Shown here in pieces: positions 44,039 to 52,600 of a DNA stretch of 64,000 bases. Position numbers and translations under genes: made by a program. The DNA comes from Imperialibacter sp. EC-SDR9 (GTDB lineage: Bacteria; Bacteroidota; Bacteroidia; Cytophagales; Cyclobacteriaceae): positions 1 to 64,000 of the forward strand of contig NZ_LR701588.1 in NCBI RefSeq assembly GCF_902498805.1, written 5' to 3'. The notes beneath the pieces were generated by a model. The model was not told the origin of the DNA and searched no databases. It was given only the letters and a program-made list of their open reading frames with translations. How positions within the stretch are numbered: the stretch's first letter is position 1; each line of letters begins with the position of its first letter.

Positions 44039-46165
44039 TTAGTAGGTCAGCGACAATCCACCGCCCCACTTCATGTCGCTGTCGTAGTGTGTGGAAAGTG
44101 ACCAGTACTTGGTAATAATATATTTGGCCCCAACGCTGTATTCCATGTCAGTGTTCCATACGCCCCAAAGTCTGACTCGGGAAGAAACAGGTATGTCTTC
44201 ACGAGCGAACTGGATGCGAACGTTCCCTGTGTGGTCGACCCTAAGGTCTGTTTTTACAAACCAGGGCAGCGTGTATTCCAGGCCAAAGCATATTACGCTT
44301 CTGTTATCCTTTGTGTTGCGAATTCCAAAAATATTTTTTTCATCGCCGTCCACCGATCTGCTGCGGACATCCCAACCGGCATAGGGCATAAAGAATTGGT
44401 TTCTACCAATATACCTCCCAATATGACTCTCAGATTCTTGCCCTGTGGTTTGATTGAACCCAAGCCGCCACTCCGTTTGTAGCGACCAGCGGGTATTGGC
44501 CACCCAAACCTCACCATCGCTCCCATTACTTTCAAGACTAATTTCTGCGCCGGAATAGAAGCGCCGGTCATCTTGATACACCTTTCGAAGGGCCTTCTTT
44601 GGGTTGCCCAGGTCAGGGTTTACTGGACTGCCTTCGTAGGAAAATATCCTGCCCATGCCCGACATCATATGGTAAAGAATATGGCAATGAAAGTACCAGT
44701 CTCCATACTCTTCAGACGCATGGAACTCGATGGTATCGGTTTCCATAGGCAAAATATCCAGTACCGTTTTCATTGGCGAGTAGGCACCTTGCCCGTTCAG
44801 GGTTCTGAAAAAATGGCCATGCAGGTGCATTGGATGCCGCATCATTGAGTTATTGTAGATCACAATGCGCACATTTTCACCTTTCCGGATCAGGATTTTG
44901 TCTGTTTCGGAAACAGTCTTGTTATCAATTGACCACACATACCTATTCATGTTGCCAGTAAGCTCAAATTTTAGCTCACGGGTGGGCACATCGGGCAAAG
45001 TAGTTTCCACAGGTGACTTCAACATGCTGTAGTTGAGGGTAACGGTAGGCTCGCTGCTGTCCACAATCTCGGGGTACATCACAGTGTTCATGTCCATTTG
45101 CTGCAAGCTCATGTTCATGCCCATGTCTTCCATTTTGCCACCTACGGTCATCATGTCGTTCATCATTTTCATCCCTTCAAAGTACTTGAGCCGTGGCATC
45201 GCTCCAGCAGGTACTTCGTTGCCCTCACCCAGCCAAAGAGAGGCGCTTTTGGTGCGGTCTTCCGAGGTGGCAAGGAATTCATATTTTCCAGAGTCTGGAA
45301 TGGTGACGACTACATCGTAGGTTTCTGATACGCCCACAATCAATCGGTCTACCTCCACCGGCACTACGTCGGCCCCGTCGTTGGCAACTACCGACATCTT
45401 GCCGCCAGAAAATTTCAGCCAGAAGTAGGTTGAAGAACTGCCGTTGATAATCCTGAGCCTCACCTGTTCACCTGCGGCAAAAGAGGCCTCCTGCGCTGGA
45501 AGCCCATTAAGTAACACTCTTTCATAATACACGTCGCTTACGTCCATGGCCATCATCCGCTTGAATTCGTTGCCGAATTTCGTGCCCAGGTGATGGGCTT
45601 TGCCAGCCTCCCAATAACTCTGGGCAGCACCCTTTTTTATAGCATACCAATCGGTCGCATTGTGCAGGGATCTCTCAATCTGATGGGGGTTTTCATCGCT
45701 CCAGTCGCTGAGCAGCATGGTATATTCCCGCATCGGGTCAGCCTCTCTCTTGCTGACAATGAAAGCCCCATACATGCCGAGTTGCTCCTGCAGCATGGTG
45801 TGCGAATGGTACCAATAAGTGCCGCTCTGCACAATAGGGAAACGAAAAATATGGGTACTCATGCCCTTGATCGGCGTGGTGGTGAGGTACGGAACTCCGT
45901 CCTGCTCGTTTGGCAGTATCAAACCATGCCAGTGGATGGATGTTTCATGGTGCATTTTGTTGTGCACATGAATTTCAGCTGTATCGCCTTCGGTAAAATG
46001 CAGTGTCGGTGCTGGTAGCTGACCGTTGATGGCTATGGCCATTTTTGCCTTGCCGGTGTAATTTACCACCGTATCGGTGACGGTCAGGTCATATCTCACC
46101 AGCTGTTGCGTAAATGCCGACCCAAACCCCGCCAAACATGCTAAAAATAACAGCAGTTTCTTCAT
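44039..46165 (-). CDS. Multicopper oxidase fused to a CopB-like outer-membrane barrel
   Basis: 708 aa from ATG 46165, which places a signal peptide first (MKKLLLFLACLAGFGSAF). Residues about 20-540 are a CopA/PcoA-like multicopper oxidase: SIHWHGLILP, YWYHSHTMLQEQLG, RHPMHLHGHFF and HCHILYHMMSGMGR, with a Met-rich insert (MNDMMTVGGKMEDMGMNMSLQQMDM). From about 550 the chain becomes amphipathic strands (EVWVANTRWSLQTEWRLGFN) and ends GGGLSLTY, like the outer-membrane CopB/PcoB barrel. It starts 4 bases after the DUF3347 gene. The fusion is inferred from pattern. Confidence 0.82.
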   Translation of the reverse strand: MKKLLLFLACLAGFGSAFTQQLVRYDLTVTDTVVNYTGKAKMAIAINGQLPAPTLHFTEGDTAEIHVHNKMHHETSIHWHGLILPNEQDGVPYLTTTPIKGMSTHIFRFPIVQSGTYWYHSHTMLQEQLGMYGAFIVSKREADPMREYTMLLSDWSDENPHQIERSLHNATDWYAIKKGAAQSYWEAGKAHHLGTKFGNEFKRMMAMDVSDVYYERVLLNGLPAQEASFAAGEQVRLRIINGSSSTYFWLKFSGGKMSVVANDGADVVPVEVDRLIVGVSETYDVVVTIPDSGKYEFLATSEDRTKSASLWLGEGNEVPAGAMPRLKYFEGMKMMNDMMTVGGKMEDMGMNMSLQQMDMNTVMYPEIVDSSEPTVTLNYSMLKSPVETTLPDVPTRELKFELTGNMNRYVWSIDNKTVSETDKILIRKGENVRIVIYNNSMMRHPMHLHGHFFRTLNGQGAYSPMKTVLDILPMETDTIEFHASEEYGDWYFHCHILYHMMSGMGRIFSYEGSPVNPDLGNPKKALRKVYQDDRRFYSGAEISLESNGSDGEVWVANTRWSLQTEWRLGFNQTTGQESESHIGRYIGRNQFFMPYAGWDVRSRSVDGDEKNIFGIRNTKDNRSVICFGLEYTLPWFVKTDLRVDHTGNVRIQFAREDIPVSSRVRLWGVWNTDMEYSVGAKYIITKYWSLSTHYDSDMKWGGGLSLTY

Positions 46166-46169
46166 CAGT

Positions 46170-46655
46170 CTATTCGTTGATCTTGTCGTCCACTTTGCCA
46201 CAGCCAAGCATCTGACTTCCATAAAATGGATTCCGAATAGCCGCCTCTGCGCTTAGCCAATAGCTCTGTTTCATGGGACAGTAGTCATAGAAAACCGTTC
46301 TGCCTATTGCGTCAGATCCTTTGACCAATGGCCACAGTTGCTGCGAAAGTGCAGCAAGGCCAGCTCTTTGCTTTTCAACCTCCTTTGCACCTGCAATGAC
46401 CTGTGCCTGCTTTAGTAGCTCAGCGCTCACTACTGAAAACGCTTTCTTATCGGTCTCACTCAGCGTCGCTAAGTCGACTGTCGTAATTGTTGCCACTAGC
46501 TGACCAGCGCCAGTCGACGCTTGCTTAACGTCACCTTTTACAAGGGCTTGCTTCACCACCAGATAGTCATTAAGCATCTGGTTCATTGATCCGCTTTGAG
46601 CTGAAAGGCTGCCCACAGAAAGGGCAGCCCCCAGCAAGAATAGCATCGCTTTCAT
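46170..46655 (-). CDS. DUF3347 periplasmic protein, copy 2
   Basis: 161 aa with a signal peptide (about 1-19). It keeps the family end FYDYCPMKQSYWLSAEAAIRNPFYGSQMLGCGKV and is a paralogue of 40073-40576. It lies 5 bases after the HMA chaperone and 4 bases before the oxidase-barrel gene, so these three are one transcript. Its likely role is periplasmic copper binding or delivery to the oxidase; this is context inference. Confidence 0.85.
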   Translation of the reverse strand: MKAMLFLLGAALSVGSLSAQSGSMNQMLNDYLVVKQALVKGDVKQASTGAGQLVATITTVDLATLSETDKKAFSVVSAELLKQAQVIAGAKEVEKQRAGLAALSQQLWPLVKGSDAIGRTVFYDYCPMKQSYWLSAEAAIRNPFYGSQMLGCGKVDDKINE

Positions 46656-46660
46656 CGTGA

Positions 46661-46873
46661 TTAGCTGATTACTTCTGCTACGTAGCCTGCTTTTTGAATA
46701 GCCTGGCTAATCTGCTCAGACGTAACTCCTTCAGCATGAACCGTAAGAATTTTCTCAGGATTCTTAAGATCAACTTCCCATTTTTCAGCGCCAGCTGCTT
46801 CATTAAGGAAAGGGGTCACCTTTTCGATACACCCAGTACACTTGATGTTTGATTTGAACTTTAATGTTTCCAT
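46661..46873 (-). CDS. CopZ-like HMA copper chaperone
   Basis: 70 aa, a single heavy-metal-associated domain: KFKSNIKCTGCIEKVTPFL with the CxxC site (C12-C15), then the beta-alpha-beta core ending AIQKAGYVAEVIS. It has no signal peptide, so it is cytosolic and may hand copper to CopA encoded upstream. It lies 85 bases after the reductase gene and 5 bases before DUF3347. Confidence 0.88.
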   Translation of the reverse strand: METLKFKSNIKCTGCIEKVTPFLNEAAGAEKWEVDLKNPEKILTVHAEGVTSEQISQAIQKAGYVAEVIS

Positions 46874-46958
46874 TTTATTTTGAATTTAAATTGTATTGTA
46901 AAATTAACTTGTTTGTGATTCGGGATCGTTACACAATTCCCGGCTTGTATTTCATAAT

Positions 46959-48014
46959 TCAGGTGTAGGAAAGCGTGATAGCCTCTGAGCCTGGTTTTCC
47001 GGAGCAAAGAAGCACATATCCCTCCTTGAGTTGACTGTCTGTAAGGGCATAGTTTTCAACCATATTGACTTTGCCTGAGAGCAGCTTTACTTTGCACGCT
47101 CCGCACATGGCCTCCTTGCATGAATGTGGAAGCTGTAGTCCTTTATTGAGCCCTGTTTGCAGAATGAACTCATCGCTTGATAGCTCCAGAGAAAACGATT
47201 CAGCCCCCTTCAAAAAAGTAACCTCAGACCTTCCCGCATTTGGTTCTGCTTCAAATTGGCTCAAAGCAACTGTGGGCTGATACGACTCACTGTACACTTT
47301 ACTCAGGTCAAAATTCAGCGCTTCAAGGTCCTTCAATATGGCTTGCATCATCGCCTCAGGGCCACATAAATAGATTTCAGTTGCGTCACTATATCCGCTG
47401 TCTAAAAAGGCAGCCAGCCTGGCTTTATTAATATAGCCCTGATGCACATTGTCCACCTGGCGATTGGCTTCCCACTTTTGCAAAAAATGAATCACGCTGA
47501 ACCTGCCGGGGTTTTGCGCCTCCAGCTCATCAAGCTGATCCCCAAATATGACGGTATCAGGCTCCTTGTTAGAATAAAGCAGGGTGACCAGCGGCGGCGC
47601 TTGCTGCTGAGATTTGGAATTAAGAATCGTCTTGATCATGGAAAAAAGGGGGGTAATTCCGCTTCCTCCTGCGATGAAGATCATGTGCTTGACAGGACTA
47701 CCTTCATTTCTCAGCCCAAACCTGCCTGCTGGCTCACTTACGGTGAGCGAATCACCTTGCCCCACCGTTTCAACCAGCTGCCTGCTCAGGCGTCCACCGG
47801 CCATCTTTTTGATGGTTACTGAGGGCCGTTCACCAGCCAGGGGTGATGAAGAAAAAGAGTATGACCTACTGATCGTTTCATTGTCTACTTCACCATAAAT
47901 GTTAATGAACTGACCTGGTGAATAATTGCGTAATGAAGGATGGTTTTCAAATTGTAAAGTGATGGCATCCCTGGTCTCACGAATAACTTTGTGGATTTTG
48001 ACGCTGTTTTCCAT
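46959..48014 (-). CDS. FAD/NAD(P)H reductase with C-terminal plant-type 2Fe-2S domain
   Basis: 351 aa, PaaE/Hcr-like. Order: FAD barrel (about 1-100, RSYSFSSSP), NAD(P)H domain (IFIAGGSGITPLFSMI, YLCGPEAMMQAIL) and a [2Fe-2S] ferredoxin end with CKEAMCGACKVKLL and a last Cys in VLLCSGKP. All four cluster cysteines are present. It sits in the copper operon between copA and the chaperone gene, where it may supply electrons for a reduction linked to copper stress; the acceptor is unknown. Confidence 0.88.
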   Translation of the reverse strand: MENSVKIHKVIRETRDAITLQFENHPSLRNYSPGQFINIYGEVDNETISRSYSFSSSPLAGERPSVTIKKMAGGRLSRQLVETVGQGDSLTVSEPAGRFGLRNEGSPVKHMIFIAGGSGITPLFSMIKTILNSKSQQQAPPLVTLLYSNKEPDTVIFGDQLDELEAQNPGRFSVIHFLQKWEANRQVDNVHQGYINKARLAAFLDSGYSDATEIYLCGPEAMMQAILKDLEALNFDLSKVYSESYQPTVALSQFEAEPNAGRSEVTFLKGAESFSLELSSDEFILQTGLNKGLQLPHSCKEAMCGACKVKLLSGKVNMVENYALTDSQLKEGYVLLCSGKPGSEAITLSYT

Positions 48015-48108
48015 GATAAAAAATGTTTGTTGGAGCAGACTCTTCCAAGCCCGGCATCATTTGATGCCGGCAACTTGAAAGAGTTGCAATTTTTGGGTTT
48101 TTGACTTA

Positions 48109-50367
48109 TTAAATCTTAGCCACCTTCAGCCTTAAACTGTTGGCGACAACTGATACTGAACTAAAGGCCATGGCTGCACCTGCGATCATTGGATCCAAAA
48201 GGAAACCATTGATGGGGTACAAAACTCCGGCAGCCAACGGAATGCCTATCAGGTTGTAGATAAATGCCCAGAACAAGTTCTGACGTATGCCCATGACGGT
48301 CTTTTTCGACAGCATCAGCGCTTTGGGAATCACGTTAAGGTCACTGGTGATGAGGGTCATCTTGGCTACGTCCATCGCTATGTCGGAACCTTTGCCCATG
48401 GCAATGCTGACATCGGCCTGCGCCAGCGCATGCGAGTCGTTGATGCCGTCTCCTACCATTGCGACTACTTTTCCTTCAGCCTGCAGGGCCTTGACAAACT
48501 CCGCTTTTTCGGAAGGCAATACTTCAGCCTTAAAATGCTTCAGCCCCACCTGCCTGGCCACAGCTGCCGCTGTCTCCTTGTTGTCACCAGTTAACATATA
48601 TACTTCAATGCCCCGCCCTTGCAGCGTCTGGATCGCTTCCTTAGAAGTTGCCTTGATCTTATCGGCAATAGCCAATACAGCAATCACTCGCTTGCTATCT
48701 GTGAAATAGACTACGGTGTTCGCCTTGCTTTGCCATTTAGATGCTTCAGCCGAAAGGCTATCATCTATGACGATGTTCTTCTCCAGCACTAATTTCCGGT
48801 TGCCCACGTAGTAGGCCTCTTCTGCACTCACCGCTGTTACACCACGGCCCGTCAAACTTTCAAATCCTGTTATGGCTGATGCCGCTACCTGCTCTTCCTT
48901 CAGCTGATTGACAACCGCTTCCGCCAGCGGGTGCTCACTTTGGGATTCCATGCTAAGCAATATCCCCTTGTGGTTATCCAGATTTTCATCGCTCAGCCAT
49001 ATCGCCTCAGTCACTGCTGGTTTGCCTTCTGTAATCGTGCCGGTTTTATCCAGAATAATGGCATTCACCTTGTGCCCCAGCTCCAGGCTCTCGGCATCTT
49101 TGATGAGGATATTGTTCTCAGCACCCTTGCCCACGCCCACCATAATGGCGGTTGGGGTAGCCAAACCAAGCGCACATGGGCACGCAATAACCAGCACCGT
49201 AATAGAGGCAAGCAGCGCCATGGTAAAAGCATTGTCGCCACCAAAAATCATCCAGACAATAAAGGTGAGGATGGAAATACCCAGCACTACTGGCACAAAT
49301 ATGCCGGCAATTTTATCTACCAGCTTTTGTACTGGCGCTTTGCTTCCCTGCGCTTCCTGCACCATTTTGATGATGCTGGCAAGTACCGTTTGACCACCTA
49401 CTTTTTGCGCCACCATTCGGAAGCTGCCCTTTTGGTTGACCGTACCAGCAAAAACTTTGGCTCCGGCAGTTTTTTCCACTGCCACAGGCTCACCAGTGAT
49501 CATACTTTCATCCACATACGATTTGCCCTCGGCTACTTCGCCATCAACAGGGATTTTCTCCCCGGGTCTTACAATCAAAATATAGCCTTCCTGTACTGAC
49601 GAGATGGGAATTTCTACTTCCTCACCATCTACAATGGCCTTTACCGTTTTGGGCTGAAGGCCCATCAGCTTTTTGATAGCAGAAGAGGTGTTTGACTTTG
49701 CCTTTTCTTCCAGAAGCTTGCCCAGCGAAATGAAGGTGATAATAACCACGGCCGCCTCGAAGTAGACGTGTGCATGGATCCCTCTGCTGTGCCAGAACTC
49801 TGGAAATACTGTATTAAACACACTAAATATAAAAGCAATACCGGTGCTGAGAGCCACCAGAGTGTCCATATTCGCTTTGCCATGCTTGGCTTGCTTCCAG
49901 GCGACGACAAAGAAGTTCTTGCCAAAGTAAAACAGGATGATAGCTGAGAGCGCCATGGATATCCACTTGCCAGCTTCCCAGTCCATAAAAAACATGCCGA
50001 TCACCACCACTGGCAGTGTAAGTATCGCCGACCAGGTCAATCTCTTTTTGATTGACTGATAATGCTCCAGCTGCAGCTGGGCCTGCGCCTCCGACGGGTC
50101 TTCCACATCCACAATGAGGTCGTATCCAATCGACTGCACCGCCTGCCGTAAATCTTCCACTGATGCGACAGTGTTGTCGAATTGCGCCCAGGCAGTTTGG
50201 GTAGCGAAGTTAACGCCTGCCCCCACTACTCCTTTGGTATTGGCGAGCATCGACTCCACACTTACTGCGCATGCAGCACAAGTCATTCCCGTAACCGGAA
50301 AACTTTCTTTTGTGAGTTTGCCAGATAAATTATCTGTATCCACTTTGTTTGCTTCTAATGTTGTCAT
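48109..50367 (-). CDS. copA: CopA-type Cu(I)-exporting P1B ATPase
   Basis: 752 aa with one N-terminal HMA domain ([17 protein letters not shown], about 23-39) and eight helices. It carries the CPC metal site ([16 protein letters not shown]), the phosphorylation motif [16 protein letters not shown], an [10 protein letters not shown] nucleotide-domain HP motif and the hinge [20 protein letters not shown]. It exports Cu(I) or Ag(I) from the cytosol. It is downstream of the two HMA-AraC regulators, which probably control it. Confidence 0.95.
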   Translation of the reverse strand: MTTLEANKVDTDNLSGKLTKESFPVTGMTCAACAVSVESMLANTKGVVGAGVNFATQTAWAQFDNTVASVEDLRQAVQSIGYDLIVDVEDPSEAQAQLQLEHYQSIKKRLTWSAILTLPVVVIGMFFMDWEAGKWISMALSAIILFYFGKNFFVVAWKQAKHGKANMDTLVALSTGIAFIFSVFNTVFPEFWHSRGIHAHVYFEAAVVIITFISLGKLLEEKAKSNTSSAIKKLMGLQPKTVKAIVDGEEVEIPISSVQEGYILIVRPGEKIPVDGEVAEGKSYVDESMITGEPVAVEKTAGAKVFAGTVNQKGSFRMVAQKVGGQTVLASIIKMVQEAQGSKAPVQKLVDKIAGIFVPVVLGISILTFIVWMIFGGDNAFTMALLASITVLVIACPCALGLATPTAIMVGVGKGAENNILIKDAESLELGHKVNAIILDKTGTITEGKPAVTEAIWLSDENLDNHKGILLSMESQSEHPLAEAVVNQLKEEQVAASAITGFESLTGRGVTAVSAEEAYYVGNRKLVLEKNIVIDDSLSAEASKWQSKANTVVYFTDSKRVIAVLAIADKIKATSKEAIQTLQGRGIEVYMLTGDNKETAAAVARQVGLKHFKAEVLPSEKAEFVKALQAEGKVVAMVGDGINDSHALAQADVSIAMGKGSDIAMDVAKMTLITSDLNVIPKALMLSKKTVMGIRQNLFWAFIYNLIGIPLAAGVLYPINGFLLDPMIAGAAMAFSSVSVVANSLRLKVAKI

Positions 50368-50389
50368 TCTATTTTGAGTTTTTTCTATG

Positions 50390-50397
50390 CAAAGGTA
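50390..50397 (-). promoter_or_regulatory. -7 promoter element of copA
   Basis: On the minus strand this reads TACCTTTG, a full TAnnTTTG match, 22 bases before the copA ATG. A -33 element is not clear. Confidence 0.5.
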
Positions 50398-50440
50398 CGT
50401 TCGGTGTCGGCAATCAGCTTTACATCATTTTGGGATTGCA

Positions 50441-51025
50441 TTACATAGTTTCCATAGCTTCCCTTGCCTTGAGTTTGACTGACCGCAGTGGTTTATAGGC
50501 TGATGTATTTAAACCCGTTGTCTTCTTAAATTGAAAAGAAAGATGATGCGCACTGCTGAACCCGGTTTTAAAAGCTATTTCCGACAAACTAAGGTCAGTA
50601 TAAACAAGCAACTCTTTTACCTTTTCAATTCTTAGGGCTATGACATATCTTTCTATTGTGTTTCCTTCATGGGTCACAAAGAACTCACTTAAAGAATCAT
50701 AGTTTTTTCCAAGTTGGCCCGACAAATAAGATGAAAGTTTTGCGGTTCTGGCTCCATCTCCATTCTTACTGAGCCATTCCTCGATAGACTGTTTTATTTG
50801 AGAAAGCAATTTCTCGTTTTTATCCGTTATCAGTGCAAACCCCAGCAGACTCAGCAGGTCTTTTACGCTGCCCTTTTCTGTGTTATCGACGGGTTTTGCA
50901 AAAATTACCTTCCCAAGGGCAACATGCTCTACAGGATAGCCGTGGGATTGTAGCAGCTCTTTGATGGTGAATATGCACCTGTTGCACACCATCCCTTTGA
51001 TATTGATCTCGGTAAACTGTTCCAT
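50441..51025 (-). CDS. AraC-type regulator with N-terminal HMA-like metal domain, copy 1
   Basis: 194 aa. The first 70 residues follow the HMA beta-alpha-beta pattern with INIKGMVCNRCIFTIKELL (CxxC at 14-17). A linker helix follows, then a C-terminal AraC helix-turn-helix (about 120-190; YVIALRIEKVKELLVYTDLSLSEIAFKTGFSSAHHLSFQFKKTTGL). This places a copper-chaperone fold directly on a DNA-binding domain. It lies next to copA and downstream of a paralogue of equal length. Direct copper sensing is inferred. Confidence 0.82.
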   Translation of the reverse strand: MEQFTEINIKGMVCNRCIFTIKELLQSHGYPVEHVALGKVIFAKPVDNTEKGSVKDLLSLLGFALITDKNEKLLSQIKQSIEEWLSKNGDGARTAKLSSYLSGQLGKNYDSLSEFFVTHEGNTIERYVIALRIEKVKELLVYTDLSLSEIAFKTGFSSAHHLSFQFKKTTGLNTSAYKPLRSVKLKAREAMETM

Positions 51026-51034
51026 GCTATTTTG

Positions 51035-51046
51035 CTTTGTACAAAG
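51035..51046. promoter_or_regulatory. Palindrome in the promoter of the first HMA-AraC gene
   Basis: CTTTGTACAAAG is a perfect 12-base palindrome, 9 bases upstream of the gene's ATG (51025). It may be an operator for one of the AraC proteins. Confidence 0.4.
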
Positions 51047-51100
51047 TTGGGCACAATAGCTACAGAAGGCGTTACATAATCACCAGATTTGGTTATATGA

Positions 51101-51685
51101 TTATATGATATTGTCGAGCGGAGTTCTAATATCAGTTTGTCGGGATTCTTTGAATTCGGTTGGTGTGAGCCCTGTTATTTTCTTGAACTGCGAGGAAAGG
51201 TGGGCCACGCTACTGTAGCCTAGTTTGTAGGCAATTTCTTTGACCGAGAGCTCGTCGTAAAACAGGAACTCCTTTACTTTTTCTACCTTTTGTCTGATAA
51301 TATATTGCTCAAGTGTGATGCCGGATACCGAAGAGAAGAGGCTGCTAAGGTAGTTGTAGTCATAGTGAAGTTTGTCCGCCAGGTAGTGCGACCAGTTAAT
51401 ATTGACTTCAAAATTATCGTGGTGATGTATGGCATCAATCACTGCGGATTTGATTTGCTCAAGTAGTTGACTCTTACGGTCGTCGATACGTTCAAAGCCA
51501 TGCTTGAGTAGTAAAGTGTCCAGCGCAGAGAGCTGACTGGTGGAAACGTAATCATTTACCAGCCTTACCTCTCCAAGGTTCACGGATGCAACCGGAAGCT
51601 TTGCTTCCTGAAAGATTTGCTCTACCACCATAATACAGCGGTTGCAAACCATGTTCTTAATGTGAATTGTTTTTTGGTCTTTCAT
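51101..51685 (-). CDS. AraC-type regulator with N-terminal HMA-like metal domain, copy 2
   Basis: 194 aa, same length and plan as the neighbour at 50441-51025: HMA-like N-half with IHIKNMVCNRCIMVVEQIF (CxxC), then AraC helices (YIIRQKVEKVKEFLFYDELSVKEIAYKLGYSSVAHLSSQFKKITGL). The pair is a tandem duplication. The two keep the VCNRC core but differ in the middle region, so they may sense different metals or act as a heterodimer. It is the first gene of the minus-strand copper run. Confidence 0.82.
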   Translation of the reverse strand: MKDQKTIHIKNMVCNRCIMVVEQIFQEAKLPVASVNLGEVRLVNDYVSTSQLSALDTLLLKHGFERIDDRKSQLLEQIKSAVIDAIHHHDNFEVNINWSHYLADKLHYDYNYLSSLFSSVSGITLEQYIIRQKVEKVKEFLFYDELSVKEIAYKLGYSSVAHLSSQFKKITGLTPTEFKESRQTDIRTPLDNII

Positions 51686-51850
51686 TTTTGAAAATGGGCA
51701 AAGTACATTTTCTATAATTTCATAATGGTCACCTATGATGCCCTAACAGACCGTAACCGTGCAAGCAAAGACTAAATTAGTATGATTAACTCAAATAAGC
51801 AGCAAAGGTTATTGCGGTTATTGTCTAAAAGATCAATTGCTGTTATTATT

Positions 51851-51886
51851 ATTCAATAAATCTATTGAATACTTGAACTATTGAAT
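51851..51886. promoter_or_regulatory. Operator of the ArsR-rhodanese gene
   Basis: ATTCAATA (51851-51858) and TATTGAAT (51863-51870) are perfect 8-base arms with a 4-base spacer. A further TATTGAAT half-site lies at 51879-51886. The ATG is at 51921. This is a typical ArsR-family operator layout. Confidence 0.7.
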
Positions 51887-51920
51887 TGCCATCATCGTTA
51901 ACACAGCAAAACAGCTTTAA

Positions 51921-52595
51921 ATGGATAAGAGAAAATTTAAGAATGATGTTTATGGGGAACTGGCTAAAGTCACGAAAGCTTTGGCCAACCCGCACCGGAT
52001 GGAAATAATTGACCTATTAGCGCAAGGTCCATATCCAGTTGAGGCCATTGCCTCACACACAGGAATGACCATTGCAAATACCTCCCAGCACCTGCAATCG
52101 ATGAAAAGCGCCAGACTAGTTCAGGATACCCGCCACGGAAATTTCATTCACTATCACCTAACAAGCGAAAAGGTGTTTAATGCATGGCGATCAATAAGAG
52201 AGCTGGGAATTCACAGCAATGCTGAAGTGGAAAGACTAATGCAGGATTACCGGAGAGGGCATCATTCTATGGAGCCAATCTCGACCGACCAGCTCCTGAA
52301 GAAACTGGCATCGAATGAGGTGGTCGTACTGGATGTCCGGCCGGAAGAAGAGTACCAACGAGGACACATTCACAAAGCATTGTCTATTCCAATTGATCAA
52401 CTCAATATGCGCATTCACGATTTATCAGAGACCAAGGAAATCATTGCCTACTGCCGGGGGCCCCTTTGTGTTTTTGCCGACGAGGCTGTAGAGCTACTCC
52501 GGGGCAAGGGCTTTAACGCAAACCGCATGGAAGAGGGCTTCCCGGACTGGGCTGCCATGGGCCTGCCTGTTGACACAATACACTCTAAAATTTAA
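51921..52595 (+). CDS. ArsR-family regulator fused to a rhodanese domain
   Basis: 224 aa. A winged helix (about 1-100; TKALANPHRMEIIDLLAQGPYPVEAIASHTGMTIANTSQHLQSMKSARLV) is followed by a rhodanese domain (about 115-220; LDVRPEEEYQRGHI and active site YCRGPLC with C178). The DNA-binding half has no cysteine at all, unlike the SqrR/BigR persulfide sensors, so any sulfur sensing should rest on the rhodanese cysteines. It is followed 5 bases later by a rhodanese/MBL gene and probably controls it. Confidence 0.88.
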   Translation: MDKRKFKNDVYGELAKVTKALANPHRMEIIDLLAQGPYPVEAIASHTGMTIANTSQHLQSMKSARLVQDTRHGNFIHYHLTSEKVFNAWRSIRELGIHSNAEVERLMQDYRRGHHSMEPISTDQLLKKLASNEVVVLDVRPEEEYQRGHIHKALSIPIDQLNMRIHDLSETKEIIAYCRGPLCVFADEAVELLRGKGFNANRMEEGFPDWAAMGLPVDTIHSKI

Positions 52596-52600
52596 CAACT

